A DNA stretch of 64,000 nucleotides from Candidatus Azobacteroides sp. (GCA_021201815.1 JAJQEC010000114.1:52084-116083); one strand, 5' to 3'. Shown: positions 1 through 8,542, counted from the first letter of the stretch. Translations and numbers: made by a program. The notes: generated by a model from the sequence alone, not told the origin.

Positions 1-399
1 TGACACAGGCTTTGAAAATTTCCGGGAAACAATATCATGCGTGGCATATATCAGATAAAGCCAGTTAAGGCCGATAATCAATGGAGTACCATTAATTTTG
101 ATCCCCAGGGCACGATCATACATATAATCTCCGAATATCTTGCCTGTGCGGATTCCTGCCATTTCAAAAAAGAAAGAAGAAATAATAATAAAAAGGAAAA
201 ACAATACGGTTTGTTTATTCCAGTTCCGGTGGTAATAAAGGATGACCCCGATTACCAGTAAAAGGGAAAGTGCAGTAATGGAAATAAAAAGCGGACGGGT
301 AAAAGGCAATATAAATAATCCCAATCCTACCAGATAGAAACTGGCAAAGGGGGTACTTTTCCATTTTTCCGGTAACGTTTTTATACTATTTTCCTCCAT
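1..399 (-). CDS. CruF/DUF422-like carotenoid biosynthesis membrane protein (partial, C-terminus outside window)
   Basis: Reading the minus strand from an ATG at 399 gives 133 open codons to the window edge, so the 3' part is missing. The fragment begins MEENSIKTLPEKW, has hydrophobic segments at about residues 20-35, 40-54 and 63-80, and carries the family-like stretch FGDYMYDRALG followed by GTPLIIGLNWLYLIY at about residues 105-120. This pattern matches the carotenoid hydratase family CruF/DUF422, which adds water across the psi end of acyclic or monocyclic carotenoids in the membrane. The start overlaps the last 14 bases of the desaturase gene, so it is the fifth gene of the crt operon. 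The assignment rests on recall of the motif and on operon context; the exact substrate cannot be told. Confidence 0.72.
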   Translation of the reverse strand, partial: MEENSIKTLPEKWKSTPFASFYLVGLGLFILPFTRPLFISITALSLLLVIGVILYYHRNWNKQTVLFFLFIIISSFFFEMAGIRTGKIFGDYMYDRALGIKINGTPLIIGLNWLYLIYATHDIVSRKFSKPVS

Positions 400-1861
400 A
401 TTTCAATGTAATTTCTTTCTCTACAATTTCCGCACTTGCCAGACAAAGAGGAATCCCTCCGCCCGGATGAGCACTTCCCCCTACAAAATACAGGTCATTT
501 ATTTGTTTTAAATAATTAGGATGGCGCAGAAAAGCCGACATGGGAGAATTGGAAGCCGGGCCATACAATGCACCGTCTACGCTTAATGTTTGTTCTTCAA
601 TGGTCTGTGGATTGGCAATCTGTTCGGCTTCAATATAATTTTCAATAGCCGTATTCAGTGTTTTGTTTATTTTAGCAATAATATTTTTCCGTGCCCGGGA
701 AATAAGTTCTTCCCAGTCCTGCCCGTCATCTGCAGGTGCATTGACCATTACAAACCAGTTTTCACATCCCGGAGGGGCATCTTCTTTCACAAGTTTAGAA
801 CTGATAAATATATAGATGGTCGGATCATCCGGTAATGTTTTTTCATCGAATATCTTTTTGAATTCTTTTTTATAATTGTCTGAAAAAAGCACATTATGGA
901 GTTCTAGCCTGGAGTAGGTATGCCTTATTCCCCAATAAAAAACAAGCGCGGAAGAAGAAGGAGCAAGTTTATTCAATCGTTTACGCAAAGGATGCTCGGG
1001 TATCATATAATTTGCTACGTACCGGACATCCGAATCGGAAATGACAATATCAAAATCTTCTGCTTTCCCTTCGTATACTAATCCGGTAGCTTTTCCATTT
1101 CTTGTGATTATTTCTTCTACCTTTTTCCCGAAACAAAATTTGACTTCGTTTTTAAGAGCAAGCAGATAAATACTATGAATAATAGCATACATCCCTTTTT
1201 CAGGGAAAAAAGAACCGATATTATTTTCAAGATGAGCAATCATATTCAATGTAGCAGGAGCACGGTAAGGACTGGATCCGTTATAGGTAGCATAGCGGTC
1301 AAACAGTTGTACGATACGTGAATCCCGGAAATCTCGGCGATTGGCACCGTGCATTGTCCGGAAAAAATCCAGCTTGAATAGTTTTCTTCCCAGCTTCCTA
1401 TAGGGAGCCGTATTGAAGTCGGATAACTTTTGAAAAGAACTGAAAATAAATACAGGTGCGCTCAGTTCATACATTTCTTTTGCCTGTTGCATTCTCTGTA
1501 TGAAATGATCAGGATCTTCCCATGTTTTATCTTTTATTTCTTCTACCAGTTGTTCTTTGTCATGATAAAAATTAAAAAGGGTACCATCCGGAAAGAAATA
1601 TTTACAATTGACATCCAGTCTCCGGTAAGGCAAATAATCGGCCATGTCTTCCCCACATAAACGGAAAAGCTCCTCCGCAAGCTCCGGCAATGTGAAAAGC
1701 GATGGCCCGGTATCGAAACGATAATCCTTAAGGTATAACTCGGATATTTTTCCTCCCGGATAATTGTTTTTTTCGTATACCGTTACTTCATGCCCCTTCA
1801 CTGCCATACGCACTGCCGCTGCCAGTCCGGCAATTCCTGAACCTATGATTCCTATTTTCAT
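386..1861 (-). CDS. CrtD-like carotenoid desaturase (phytoene desaturase family, FAD-dependent)
   Basis: A 491-residue FAD-dependent desaturase of the CrtI/CrtD family, usual length about 490. The N-terminus has the dinucleotide-binding fold IGSGIAGLAAA at residues 6-16 and the acidic residue of VYEKN near 33. The C-terminal FAD signature FVGGSAHPGGGIPLCLASA is near residues 460-480. It lies downstream of crtI, crtB and idi and next to a CruF-like gene, and it diverges from the CrtI in the same operon. That context favours a later step, such as 3,4-desaturation of a hydroxylated carotenoid (CrtD), over phytoene desaturation; this is inference. Its ATG overlaps the idi stop (ATGA at 1858-1861), so the two are translationally coupled. 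Confidence 0.85.
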   Translation of the reverse strand: MKIGIIGSGIAGLAAAVRMAVKGHEVTVYEKNNYPGGKISELYLKDYRFDTGPSLFTLPELAEELFRLCGEDMADYLPYRRLDVNCKYFFPDGTLFNFYHDKEQLVEEIKDKTWEDPDHFIQRMQQAKEMYELSAPVFIFSSFQKLSDFNTAPYRKLGRKLFKLDFFRTMHGANRRDFRDSRIVQLFDRYATYNGSSPYRAPATLNMIAHLENNIGSFFPEKGMYAIIHSIYLLALKNEVKFCFGKKVEEIITRNGKATGLVYEGKAEDFDIVISDSDVRYVANYMIPEHPLRKRLNKLAPSSSALVFYWGIRHTYSRLELHNVLFSDNYKKEFKKIFDEKTLPDDPTIYIFISSKLVKEDAPPGCENWFVMVNAPADDGQDWEELISRARKNIIAKINKTLNTAIENYIEAEQIANPQTIEEQTLSVDGALYGPASNSPMSAFLRHPNYLKQINDLYFVGGSAHPGGGIPLCLASAEIVEKEITLKYGGK

Positions 1862-2385
1862 GCGTAATTACTCATCTGATGGATTAAAAGCCTGCTCAGG
1901 AAACGTTCGAAAATAATGCGAAACCATATTGTGTAGGTCTGTGGAAACCTTTCCATATCTTTTTCGATCTCTTTAAGATTCATATATCTGTAGGCGGAAA
2001 CTTCTTCCGGATTTATTTCCGGAAGTATATCACTTTTGCCGACAAATACGTAATCCATTTCATGCTCGATCAGAGAATTCTCCAATGGTTCCTTATAATG
2101 AAATTTTAATACATAATCCAGTTCTGCTGTCAATCCCATTTCTTCTTTTAACCGGCGATTGGCTGCCTCAAAGATATCCTGTCCGGGAAAAGGGTGGCTG
2201 CAACAGGTGTTTGTCCATAATCCGCCCGAGTGATATTTGTGTTCTGCCCTCCGATGAATCAGTAATTCTTTTCTGGAATTAAAAATAAAGACAGAAAATG
2301 CCCGGTGCAACAATCCTTTCTCATGTGCTTCCAGCTTTTCCATTATTCCTATCGGAATATCGTTGTTATCTACAAGAATAACCAT
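1858..2385 (-). CDS. idi: Isopentenyl-diphosphate delta-isomerase, type I
   Basis: A 175-residue Nudix-fold protein that interconverts isopentenyl and dimethylallyl diphosphate, supplying the starter unit for carotenoid synthesis. The catalytic cysteine sits in TNTCCSHP (Cys62 by alignment to the family), and the second acidic residue of the active site is in EHEMDYVF (Glu109). The partial Nudix helix AANRRLKEEMG is at about residues 74-84. Length is typical of bacterial type I enzymes. One base separates it from the upstream crtB stop, and its own stop overlaps the start of the next desaturase, so it is embedded in the crt operon and dedicated to it. Confidence 0.95.
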   Translation of the reverse strand: MVILVDNNDIPIGIMEKLEAHEKGLLHRAFSVFIFNSRKELLIHRRAEHKYHSGGLWTNTCCSHPFPGQDIFEAANRRLKEEMGLTAELDYVLKFHYKEPLENSLIEHEMDYVFVGKSDILPEINPEEVSAYRYMNLKEIEKDMERFPQTYTIWFRIIFERFLSRLLIHQMSNYA

Positions 2386-2386
2386 A

Positions 2387-3217
2387 TCAATTAAATTTGG
2401 TCGTGAAATATGCTTTTCCCAACAGAAGCATTTTCTTCCTGTTGAATATTCGTATACGTGTGCCCATTAACTCCTCGGCCGGAGTGAGCTCGATTCTTTT
2501 TGTAAGGGACTGGTAATATAAATAGGCTGTATATACTCCCAGGCGGGCACATTCCGGGAGTTGCTTTATCCCTTCCAAAGCTACCTGATAATCTTCATAA
2601 ATATCCTGTAAAATCTGTTTCTTATTAAATTCATTCAGAGGTTCCTCTTTAAGCATCGGGAAATAAACACGGTGAAGATGATGGGTATCATGTTTCAGGT
2701 CCCGCAGGAAATTTATTTTTTGGAAAGCTGCTCCAAGCCTCATCGCATACGGTTTCAATAAATTGTATTTCCTGTTGTCTCCCCGGACAAACACTTTCAG
2801 GCACATAAGTCCTACTGCCTCCGATGAGCCATAGATATATTCCTTTATTTCTTCTTCCCCGAACGTATTTTTATAAAGGTCACTTTTCATACTATCCAGA
2901 AAAGCCTGAATTAATTCGTCCGGAATGTCATATTTTTTCACCGTGTGTTGAAAAGCATTCAATACAGGATTTGTACTGATTCCTCTTTTAAGAGCCCGGT
3001 AATATTCATGCTCAAACTCTTTTAATAACATTTCCTGGTCATACTCATGAAAAGTATCCACAATTTCGTCAGCAACTCTTACAAAACCATAAATACTATA
3101 TATTGCATCCCGTATACAGGGATGCAAGAATCTGCAACCTACAGAAAAAGATGTGCTGTAAGTGGAGGTTATCATTCTGCTTGTCTCACAAGAAACATGA
3201 TGAAAGAGCGTATCCAT
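2387..3217 (-). CDS. crtB: Phytoene/squalene synthase family protein (phytoene synthase)
   Basis: A 276-residue prenyl synthase that condenses two geranylgeranyl diphosphates head to head to phytoene. Both aspartate-rich metal-binding motifs are visible: DEIVD at residues 50-54 and NFLRDLKHD at 169-177. The conserved N-terminal stretch TYSTSFSVGCRFL (residues 19-31) and the VRVADEIVD helix fit phytoene synthase better than squalene synthase, and the flanking crtI confirms the role. It starts 18 bases after crtI and ends one base before idi. No internal lesion is seen. Confidence 0.94.
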   Translation of the reverse strand: MDTLFHHVSCETSRMITSTYSTSFSVGCRFLHPCIRDAIYSIYGFVRVADEIVDTFHEYDQEMLLKEFEHEYYRALKRGISTNPVLNAFQHTVKKYDIPDELIQAFLDSMKSDLYKNTFGEEEIKEYIYGSSEAVGLMCLKVFVRGDNRKYNLLKPYAMRLGAAFQKINFLRDLKHDTHHLHRVYFPMLKEEPLNEFNKKQILQDIYEDYQVALEGIKQLPECARLGVYTAYLYYQSLTKRIELTPAEELMGTRIRIFNRKKMLLLGKAYFTTKFN

Positions 3218-3235
3218 ATTATTCTGGTTCTGTTT

Positions 3236-4708
3236 TTAATTCCTTTTATTTCCTAAATAAGCCATTAGCTGTTCTGCTGCTATTTTTCCGGAAATGATGG
3301 CTGTAGGCACTCCCGGTCCGGGTACGGTAAGCTGTCCCGTATAAAATAAATTCCGTATCTTTTTATTCCGTATCTTCGGTTTTAAGAAAGCAGTCTGGAA
3401 TAACGTATTGGCTAATCCGTATGCATTTCCTTTATATGCATGATAATCGGAGATAAAATCCGAACCGGCATAAGATTCGTAAAAAAGCACATTTTCTTTT
3501 ATTGATTGCCCGGTCATTTTTTCCATCCGATCGATAATTTCTTCAAAGTACCGTTCCCTTATTTCTTTGGTATCTTTTAATCCTACGGCTAGCGGAATCA
3601 GTATAATTGCTGCTTCCTTCCCCTCCGGTGCCAGACGGGAGTCCGTTTTTGAAGGAAAACTTGCATAAAACAAGGGTTTCGCCGGCCAACCGGGATGCTT
3701 ATATACTTTTTCTACATGCGCTTCAAAATCCGTATCAAAAAACAAGGTATGATGAGAAACATTTTCCAGTTTCTTATTAAACCCAATGTAAAAAAGAAGC
3801 GCCGATGGAGCCATTACCCGTTTTTGCCAGTAAGCTTCTTTATAATTTCTTTCGTTCTTCTCCAATAATAATTCCGTATAATGATAATCGGCACCTGAAA
3901 TAACAGCATCTGCTGCCTGCTTTTTTCCTTTTACAACTATTTCTCTGACCAGTCTGTTTCCGGTAATAATCTTTTCCACAGGAGACGAAGTTTCTATTTT
4001 CACACCAAGACTTTCTGCCAGTTTTTTAATCCCGGCTACCAGTTCAAACATTCCCCCTTCGATATGCCAGGTGCCCAGTTTCATATCCGCATAATTCATA
4101 AAACAATAAAATGCAGGCATGTCCATTGCTTTGGCACCGAGGAAGAGAACCGGAAATTCCAGGGCCTGACGCAACTGCTTATTCTTAAATCGCCTTCTTA
4201 CCTTACTCCCCAGAGTAGTAAAAAACTGAGGAAAACGGCCTGCTACTTCCGGCATAACAAGCTCCAGAGGAGACTTTCCCGGTTTATAAACCACTTTCTC
4301 CATGGCTACTTTATAATTGTAACCGGCTTCTTCTATAAATTTCTTCAGCCGCTTTCCACTTCCGGGCTCGATTTTATCAAACACCTCTACTGTCTGCTTA
4401 AAATCAGCAGGAATACAGACCGTCTGCTTTTTTCCGAAACATATTTCATATCCGGGATCAAGACGAATAAGGCGGTAAAAGTCCGTGGTTTTTTTGCCAA
4501 AGTCGGCAAAAAATTTCTCAAAGACATCCGGCATCCAGTAAAAAGTGGGCCCCATATCGAATGTGAAGCCGTCTTTACAGAATTTCCTGGCCCTTCCTCC
4601 TATCAATTCGTTCTTTTCATATATGGTTACATCGTATCCGCTGCTTGCCAGGTAGCAAGCAGCAGAAAGCCCGGATAATCCGGCACCTATGACCTTAATC
4701 TTTTTCAA
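3236..4708 (-). CDS. crtI: Phytoene desaturase, start codon probably TTG
   Basis: A 490-residue FAD-dependent phytoene desaturase introducing the double bonds that turn phytoene into neurosporene or lycopene. The Rossmann motif GAGLSG is at residues 8-13, with the ribose-binding Glu31 in IYEKN. The C-terminal CrtI signature GQLTVPGPGVPTAIISGK is near residues 455-475. No ATG lies just before the fold. A longer open frame reaches 4930, but it would run through the divergent thiM gene. A TTG at 4706-4708 gives MKKIKVIGAG, the usual family start, and a -7 box sits about 36 bases upstream, so TTG is chosen. It is the first gene of the crt operon. Confidence 0.9.
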   Translation of the reverse strand: MKKIKVIGAGLSGLSAACYLASSGYDVTIYEKNELIGGRARKFCKDGFTFDMGPTFYWMPDVFEKFFADFGKKTTDFYRLIRLDPGYEICFGKKQTVCIPADFKQTVEVFDKIEPGSGKRLKKFIEEAGYNYKVAMEKVVYKPGKSPLELVMPEVAGRFPQFFTTLGSKVRRRFKNKQLRQALEFPVLFLGAKAMDMPAFYCFMNYADMKLGTWHIEGGMFELVAGIKKLAESLGVKIETSSPVEKIITGNRLVREIVVKGKKQAADAVISGADYHYTELLLEKNERNYKEAYWQKRVMAPSALLFYIGFNKKLENVSHHTLFFDTDFEAHVEKVYKHPGWPAKPLFYASFPSKTDSRLAPEGKEAAIILIPLAVGLKDTKEIRERYFEEIIDRMEKMTGQSIKENVLFYESYAGSDFISDYHAYKGNAYGLANTLFQTAFLKPKIRNKKIRNLFYTGQLTVPGPGVPTAIISGKIAAEQLMAYLGNKRN

Positions 4709-4743
4709 TTGATCTGTATATAACTTAGCGAAATCGTGTTTTC

Positions 4744-4751
4744 CAAACTTA
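4744..4751 (-). promoter_or_regulatory. Candidate -7 box of the crt operon
   Basis: TAAGTTTG on the minus strand matches the Bacteroidota -7 consensus TAnnTTTG. It implies a transcript start near 4737 and a leader of about 30 bases before the TTG of crtI. No clear -33 TTTG is seen at the right distance. Confidence 0.45.
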
Positions 4752-4827
4752 TAAACACATCGCTTAATCGAATTGTTTAATAGTATCCGGGATTCAAAAT
4801 AAAAAATCGTATCATAAAGTTTTGATT

Positions 4828-4835
4828 TATCTTTG
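4828..4835 (+). promoter_or_regulatory. Candidate -7 box of thiM-thiE
   Basis: TATCTTTG matches TAnnTTTG and lies 21 bases before the thiM ATG. Its presence makes the in-frame TTG at 4833 an unlikely start. No TPP riboswitch core is visible between the divergent genes. Confidence 0.5.
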
Positions 4836-4856
4836 CATCTTTTAAAAACAAACGAT

Positions 4857-5660
4857 ATGGATAGCAGTTCTTCAATAGAAAAAGATCTTGAGTTGATAAA
4901 ATCGACCTCTCCTTTAATACATAATATCACAAATTATGTAGTAATGAATAATACAGCCAACGGGCTATTAGCCATCGGGGCTTCTCCGGTAATGGCACAT
5001 GCTCCGGAAGAAGTGGCAGAAATGACTTCCATATCTTCCGCACTGGTTCTCAACATCGGCACCCTGGAAGAGAGCTGGGTAAAAGCTATGCTAATTGCAG
5101 GAAGGACAGCTCTTTCTAACGGTATACCGGTCATTTTTGATCCGGTAGGTGCCGGCGCCACTTCTTACCGGAATGAGATTTCCCGGAAAATTATCGAAGA
5201 ATGTCATCCTTCTATCATAAGGGGAAACGCTTCGGAAATAATGGCATTATACAATACCAATACGAAAACCAAAGGGGTAGACAGTACCAGTTCGTCTGGT
5301 TCAGCACTGGAAACAGCAAAATTACTGGCGAAAGAAACAAAGAGTATTGTTGTAATCAGCGGAGAAACAGATTATATTACAGATGGAAGAAAAGTGGGAA
5401 AGATAAAAAACGGAAGCCCTTTAATGGCCAGGGTGACCGGAATGGGATGTACTGCAACTGCTATTGTAGCGGCTTTTGCTGCAGTAAATAAAGATTTTTT
5501 CCATGCGGCAATGCATGGAATGGCAGTCATGGGAATTGCAGGAGAAAGAGCAGCAGGAAAAGCTCGGGGAAACGGAAGTATGCAGGTGTATTTTCTGGAT
5601 GAACTTTATAACCTGACCGGCGAAATGATTAAAAAACAAATTCAACTAACAGAAGAATAA
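4857..5660 (+). CDS. thiM: Hydroxyethylthiazole kinase
   Basis: A 267-residue ribokinase-like enzyme that phosphorylates 4-methyl-5-(2-hydroxyethyl)thiazole for thiamine salvage. The family N-terminus HNITNYVVMNNTANGLLAIGA is at about residues 22-42, DPVGAGAT at 95-102, and the phosphate-binding loop TGMGCT at 194-199 with Cys198. ATG at 4857 is preferred over the TTG 24 bases upstream because the latter lies inside the -7 box. Four bases separate it from thiE, so the pair forms a salvage operon. No thiD or thiC is visible nearby. Confidence 0.95.
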   Translation: MDSSSSIEKDLELIKSTSPLIHNITNYVVMNNTANGLLAIGASPVMAHAPEEVAEMTSISSALVLNIGTLEESWVKAMLIAGRTALSNGIPVIFDPVGAGATSYRNEISRKIIEECHPSIIRGNASEIMALYNTNTKTKGVDSTSSSGSALETAKLLAKETKSIVVISGETDYITDGRKVGKIKNGSPLMARVTGMGCTATAIVAAFAAVNKDFFHAAMHGMAVMGIAGERAAGKARGNGSMQVYFLDELYNLTGEMIKKQIQLTEE

Positions 5661-5664
5661 CAAG

Positions 5665-6300
5665 ATGGATATTTCCGCATTAGAACTTTACCTGGTTACC
5701 GACAGAGGTCTTTCCTGCGGAAGGCCTCTGGTAGAGGTCGTGCAAGAAGCTGTTAAAGGAGGAGTTACTATGGTACAGTTAAGAGAAAAAGAAGCTTCCT
5801 CCCGGGAATTTTATGAACTGGCAGTGGAATTAAAAAAACTTCTTCTTCCCTGGCAGATACCCCTTATCATTAATGACAGATTGGATATTGCTCTGGCATG
5901 TGATGCCGAAGGGCTTCATATCGGGCAAAGTGACCTTCCTTATCCGGTAGCCCGTCATCTTCTGGGAAAAAACAAAATCATAGGTCTATCTGTAGAAAAC
6001 CTCCGGGATGTCCGACAGGCAAATGACTGGGAGGTTGATTACATTGGTATCTCTCCGGTTTTCGGTACTTCTACCAAAACAGATACTGCTCCTCCTGTAG
6101 GTTTGGAAGGTGTCCGTCGCCTAACAAAAGAATCCGTGCATCCTGCGGTCGGAATAGGAGGTATAAATCTCTCCAATGCCAGACAACTGATAGAAGCCGG
6201 AGCAAAAGGAGTATCCGTGGTAAGCGCCATTATGTCCGCACCCTCACCCCGGGAAGCCGCAGAACAAATTCGGAATGAACTGAGAAAGGCAAGACAGTAA
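5665..6300 (+). CDS. thiE: Thiamine-phosphate synthase
   Basis: A 211-residue TIM-barrel enzyme that joins HMP-pyrophosphate and thiazole phosphate to make thiamine phosphate. The family motifs are present in order: LYLVTDR (8-14), QLREK (38-42), INDRLDIA (69-76), GLHIGQSDLP (83-92), the anion-binding loop SPVFGTSTKTD near 128-138 and GIGGI near 163. Length is normal. It follows thiM directly and ends with TAA; a repeat-rich region follows. Confidence 0.95.
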   Translation: MDISALELYLVTDRGLSCGRPLVEVVQEAVKGGVTMVQLREKEASSREFYELAVELKKLLLPWQIPLIINDRLDIALACDAEGLHIGQSDLPYPVARHLLGKNKIIGLSVENLRDVRQANDWEVDYIGISPVFGTSTKTDTAPPVGLEGVRRLTKESVHPAVGIGGINLSNARQLIEAGAKGVSVVSAIMSAPSPREAAEQIRNELRKARQ

Positions 6301-6352
6301 GGGAGAAGTAGGATGTGTTAATTTTTGGTTATTATTCTGGGTTAACCCTACC

Positions 6353-6504
6353 CCTTTTGACTTCGTCAAAAGGTACTTCCCTTCACAGAAGGGAAGAGCT
6401 GTTTGGCCTCTCACCTACTCTCCCCTCGAAGAAGGGGAGCACCTTTGACTTCGTCAAAGGGGTGGGGTTGGGTGGTAACAATATCTTTCCTGACTTCGTC
6501 AAGG
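6353..6504. repeat. Intergenic palindrome cluster (dispersed repeat, copy 1)
   Basis: Three or more hairpins lie in a row in the 514-base gap between thiE and mgtC: CCTTTTGAC/GTCAAAAGG at 6353-6373, CTTCCCTTC/GAAGGGAAG at 6376-6396, CTCCCCT/AGGGGAG around 6420-6439, and CCTTTGAC/GTCAAAGG at 6442-6460. Bases about 6432-6504, read on the minus strand, align over some 70 positions with 63911-63984 near the right end. A 66-codon open frame through this region is an artefact of the repeat. Confidence 0.8.
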
Positions 6505-6683
6505 GCTGAAGTTTCCCTATCACTCTATTCCAATTACGTGCTTCCGGGCAAATCTTATCTATTTTTATAAATCGTTTTCTCAACCCTGGACCAACCTCTT
6601 CCTCTTGTTTTACCTTCTACTTTTTACTTTAATTCTAATATTTTTCTAATCATTTTCTAACGACGCTTCTCATGGAAAGGTTC

Positions 6684-6691
6684 TATTTTTG
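6684..6691 (+). promoter_or_regulatory. Candidate -7 box for the mgtC-family leader
   Basis: TATTTTTG matches TAnnTTTG. A transcript from here would start near 6697, about 118 bases before the ATG at 6815, and would include the small frame and hairpin described next. Confidence 0.45.
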
Positions 6692-6714
6692 CACCTGTAT
6701 TTAAGAAAAGAACA

Positions 6715-6750
6715 ATGAAAGAAAACCCTTATTCACGAACCGGTAAATAG
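6715..6750 (+). CDS. Possible 11-codon leader peptide upstream of mgtC
   Basis: ATG to TAG encodes MKENPYSRTGK. It lies in the predicted 5' leader of the MgtC-family gene, 15 bases before the stem at 6765-6810. Translated leaders are known to control mgtC in enterobacteria, but there is no sequence similarity that I can see; the frame could occur by chance. Confidence 0.2.
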   Translation: MKENPYSRTGK

Positions 6751-6764
6751 CAATAACGTCTGAT

Positions 6765-6810
6765 CTCAGTTTATCAGGCAGCCGGTATTGCTGTTTGCAT
6801 AAAAACTGAG
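6765..6810 (+). promoter_or_regulatory. Stem-loop directly before the mgtC-family start codon
   Basis: CTCAGTTT (6765-6772) pairs perfectly with AAACTGAG (6803-6810); inside it, AGGCAGC (6776-6782) pairs with GCTGTTT (6790-6796) allowing G-U pairs. The stem ends four bases before the ATG and could occlude ribosome access. Confidence 0.45.
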
Positions 6811-6814
6811 AAAA

Positions 6815-7522
6815 ATGACTATCTGGGAATACACTTTACGCCTATCTTTTGCGTTCCTTATGGGAGCTTTAATTGGATTGGAACGCCAATATAAACAAAA
6901 GAGCGCAGGCCTGTGCACCAATATCCTGGTCTCTGCAGGTTCTGCTGCTTTCCTCCTCTTATCCGCATCACTTACAACATCCAATGGCGACCCAAGCAGG
7001 GTCGCTTCCCAAATTGTTACCGGTGTCGGGTTTCTTGGTGGAGGACTTATCCTTAAAGACGGAATGAGTGTCCGGGGGCTTAATACTGCAGCAACGATCT
7101 GGTGTTCGGCTGCTGTAGGGGCATTGGCCGGACTTGGTCTCTATATGCAGTCTTTGTTACTGGTGGCAATGGTGATTATCGCTCACTGCTTTTTCCGTCC
7201 GCTAGGAAACATTATTTCAAAAAACACCTATTTAAAGAAAGGAAGCGAGAATTATTTCTATATTTTTGAAATCCGTTGTAAAGAACAGATTGAAAATCAC
7301 CTCCGGGTAATGATACTGAATGCTATTGGTACAGACCCCCATATACAATTACGTTCCCTGAAGAGTACGGATGATGATGTTCCTACTTTCTGCCTTATTT
7401 CTGCCATGATCTATTCCTATGGAAAACATGACAGCTTAATAGAAAAACTGGCTGCCAGGCTAACCATCGAATATGGAGTAACACAGGTCAAGTGGGAGAT
7501 CAATGAAGAAATGGAAGAATGA
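6815..7522 (+). CDS. MgtC/SapB family inner-membrane protein
   Basis: A 235-residue membrane protein. The N-terminal half contains the family signature GALIGLERQYKQKSAGL at residues 17-33 and about four to five hydrophobic helices (roughly 8-25, 38-52, 68-90, 96-112, 115-130), including GFLGGGLILKDG near 72-83. The C-terminal half, from about residue 140, is a soluble domain resembling an ACT-like fold. Family members are linked to magnesium stress and to modulation of ATP synthase in pathogens, but most environmental homologues are uncharacterised, so a precise role is not claimed. The gene stands alone with a structured leader. Confidence 0.88.
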   Translation: MTIWEYTLRLSFAFLMGALIGLERQYKQKSAGLCTNILVSAGSAAFLLLSASLTTSNGDPSRVASQIVTGVGFLGGGLILKDGMSVRGLNTAATIWCSAAVGALAGLGLYMQSLLLVAMVIIAHCFFRPLGNIISKNTYLKKGSENYFYIFEIRCKEQIENHLRVMILNAIGTDPHIQLRSLKSTDDDVPTFCLISAMIYSYGKHDSLIEKLAARLTIEYGVTQVKWEINEEMEE

Positions 7523-7606
7523 AGAGAGAAATTTCTCTGGTTTTCTTACCTTTATATCTGAGTAAAAGAATTATTAAAAACTTTAAATTACCTCCTGATT
7601 AAATTT

Positions 7607-7614
7607 TACCTTTG
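7607..7614 (+). promoter_or_regulatory. Candidate -7 box of the beta-lactamase gene
   Basis: TACCTTTG lies 19 bases before the ATG at 7634. A TTTA at 7582-7585, 21 bases upstream, may serve as a weak -33 element. Confidence 0.5.
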
Positions 7615-7633
7615 CTTCCTAAATTCCAACAAG

Positions 7634-8542
7634 ATGAAATTAATAAAATACACTTCTGAATTTCCTGTTGTTTTCCGGATCTTCATTCTTTTTTCTTTCT
7701 TTCCTTTTTATTGTCTTAGCCAGTCCCAGAAAGGTCCGGAAGAAGAAATTCGTTCTATTATAAGGAATAAGAAAGCAACCGTTGGTGTAGCTGTTATTTA
7801 TGACGGAAAAGACACTGTAGCGATCAATGATTTCCATTATCCGATGCTGAGCGTATATAAATTTCATCAGGCACTTTCTGTCCTTCATTACCTGGAACAA
7901 AATGGGAAAAGCCCCGAAGAAGAGATATTTATTTCGTTATCAGCTTTAAAACCGGACACTTATAGTCCCCTGAGGGACAAGTATCCGGAAGGGAATTTCT
8001 ATATGTCTATCAGAGAATTAATGAAATACAGCGTTTCGTTGAGTGATAATAATGCATGTGATATCCTGTTTGATTACATCGGAGGACCGGAAGTGACCGA
8101 AAAATATATTCGTTCCCTCGGAATAGATTCCGTTGGGATTGCTACAACAGAAGAAGAAATGCATCAGCATCATGAAAATGTTTATCTTAATTACACCTCT
8201 CCTCTTTCAGCAGCAAAACTAATGGAGATGCTAATAACAGAAAAATTGTTATCGGAAATTAACCGGAATTTTATCATTTCTTTGCTGATTGAGACTTCTA
8301 CAGGAGCAGATAAAATAAAAGGGCTCCTGCCGGAAGGAACCATTGTGGGTCATAAAACCGGAAGCTCTTTCCGTACGGCAGAGGGTGTGAAAATAGCAGA
8401 CAACGATCTTGGTTTTATTATTCTTCCTTCCGGGAAAAAATGTACCCTGGCTGTGTTTATTACACAATCTATGGAAAATGATAAGGAAAATGCCGCAATC
8501 ATTGCTGCAATTGCTAAAACCGTATATGATTATTATAAATAA
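7634..8542 (+). CDS. Class A beta-lactamase (A2-like, exported)
   Basis: A 302-residue serine beta-lactamase with an N-terminal hydrophobic export signal (about residues 11-30, ending near CLSQSQ). The catalytic SxxK motif is SVYK at 73-76, SDN is at 137-139, the omega-loop glutamate is in TEEEM near 172-176, and KTG is at 241-243 within VGHKTGSS. The TEEEMHQHHENVYLNYTSP pattern resembles the CfxA/PER-type A2 subclass of Bacteroidota. It should hydrolyse penicillins and possibly cephalosporins in the periplasm. Codon use and promoter look native and no mobile element flanks it, so it is probably an intrinsic gene. Spectrum cannot be deduced. Confidence 0.93.
   Translation: MKLIKYTSEFPVVFRIFILFSFFPFYCLSQSQKGPEEEIRSIIRNKKATVGVAVIYDGKDTVAINDFHYPMLSVYKFHQALSVLHYLEQNGKSPEEEIFISLSALKPDTYSPLRDKYPEGNFYMSIRELMKYSVSLSDNNACDILFDYIGGPEVTEKYIRSLGIDSVGIATTEEEMHQHHENVYLNYTSPLSAAKLMEMLITEKLLSEINRNFIISLLIETSTGADKIKGLLPEGTIVGHKTGSSFRTAEGVKIADNDLGFIILPSGKKCTLAVFITQSMENDKENAAIIAAIAKTVYDYYK

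Noticed and set aside
4064..4678. 204-codon plus-strand frame over crtI
   Set aside because: It is antisense to well-conserved crtI sequence and shows no domain of its own.
4709..4856. TPP riboswitch upstream of thiM
   Set aside because: The 148-base gap has no visible THI-box core such as the CTGAGA element, and the -7 box is too near the ATG.
4709..4930. N-terminal extension of crtI
   Set aside because: It would run through the divergent promoter and the start of thiM and lacks similarity to CrtI; TTG at 4708 fits.
6383..6583. 66-codon frame in the repeat region before mgtC
   Set aside because: The peptide derives from the dispersed palindromic repeat and is a known type of artefact.
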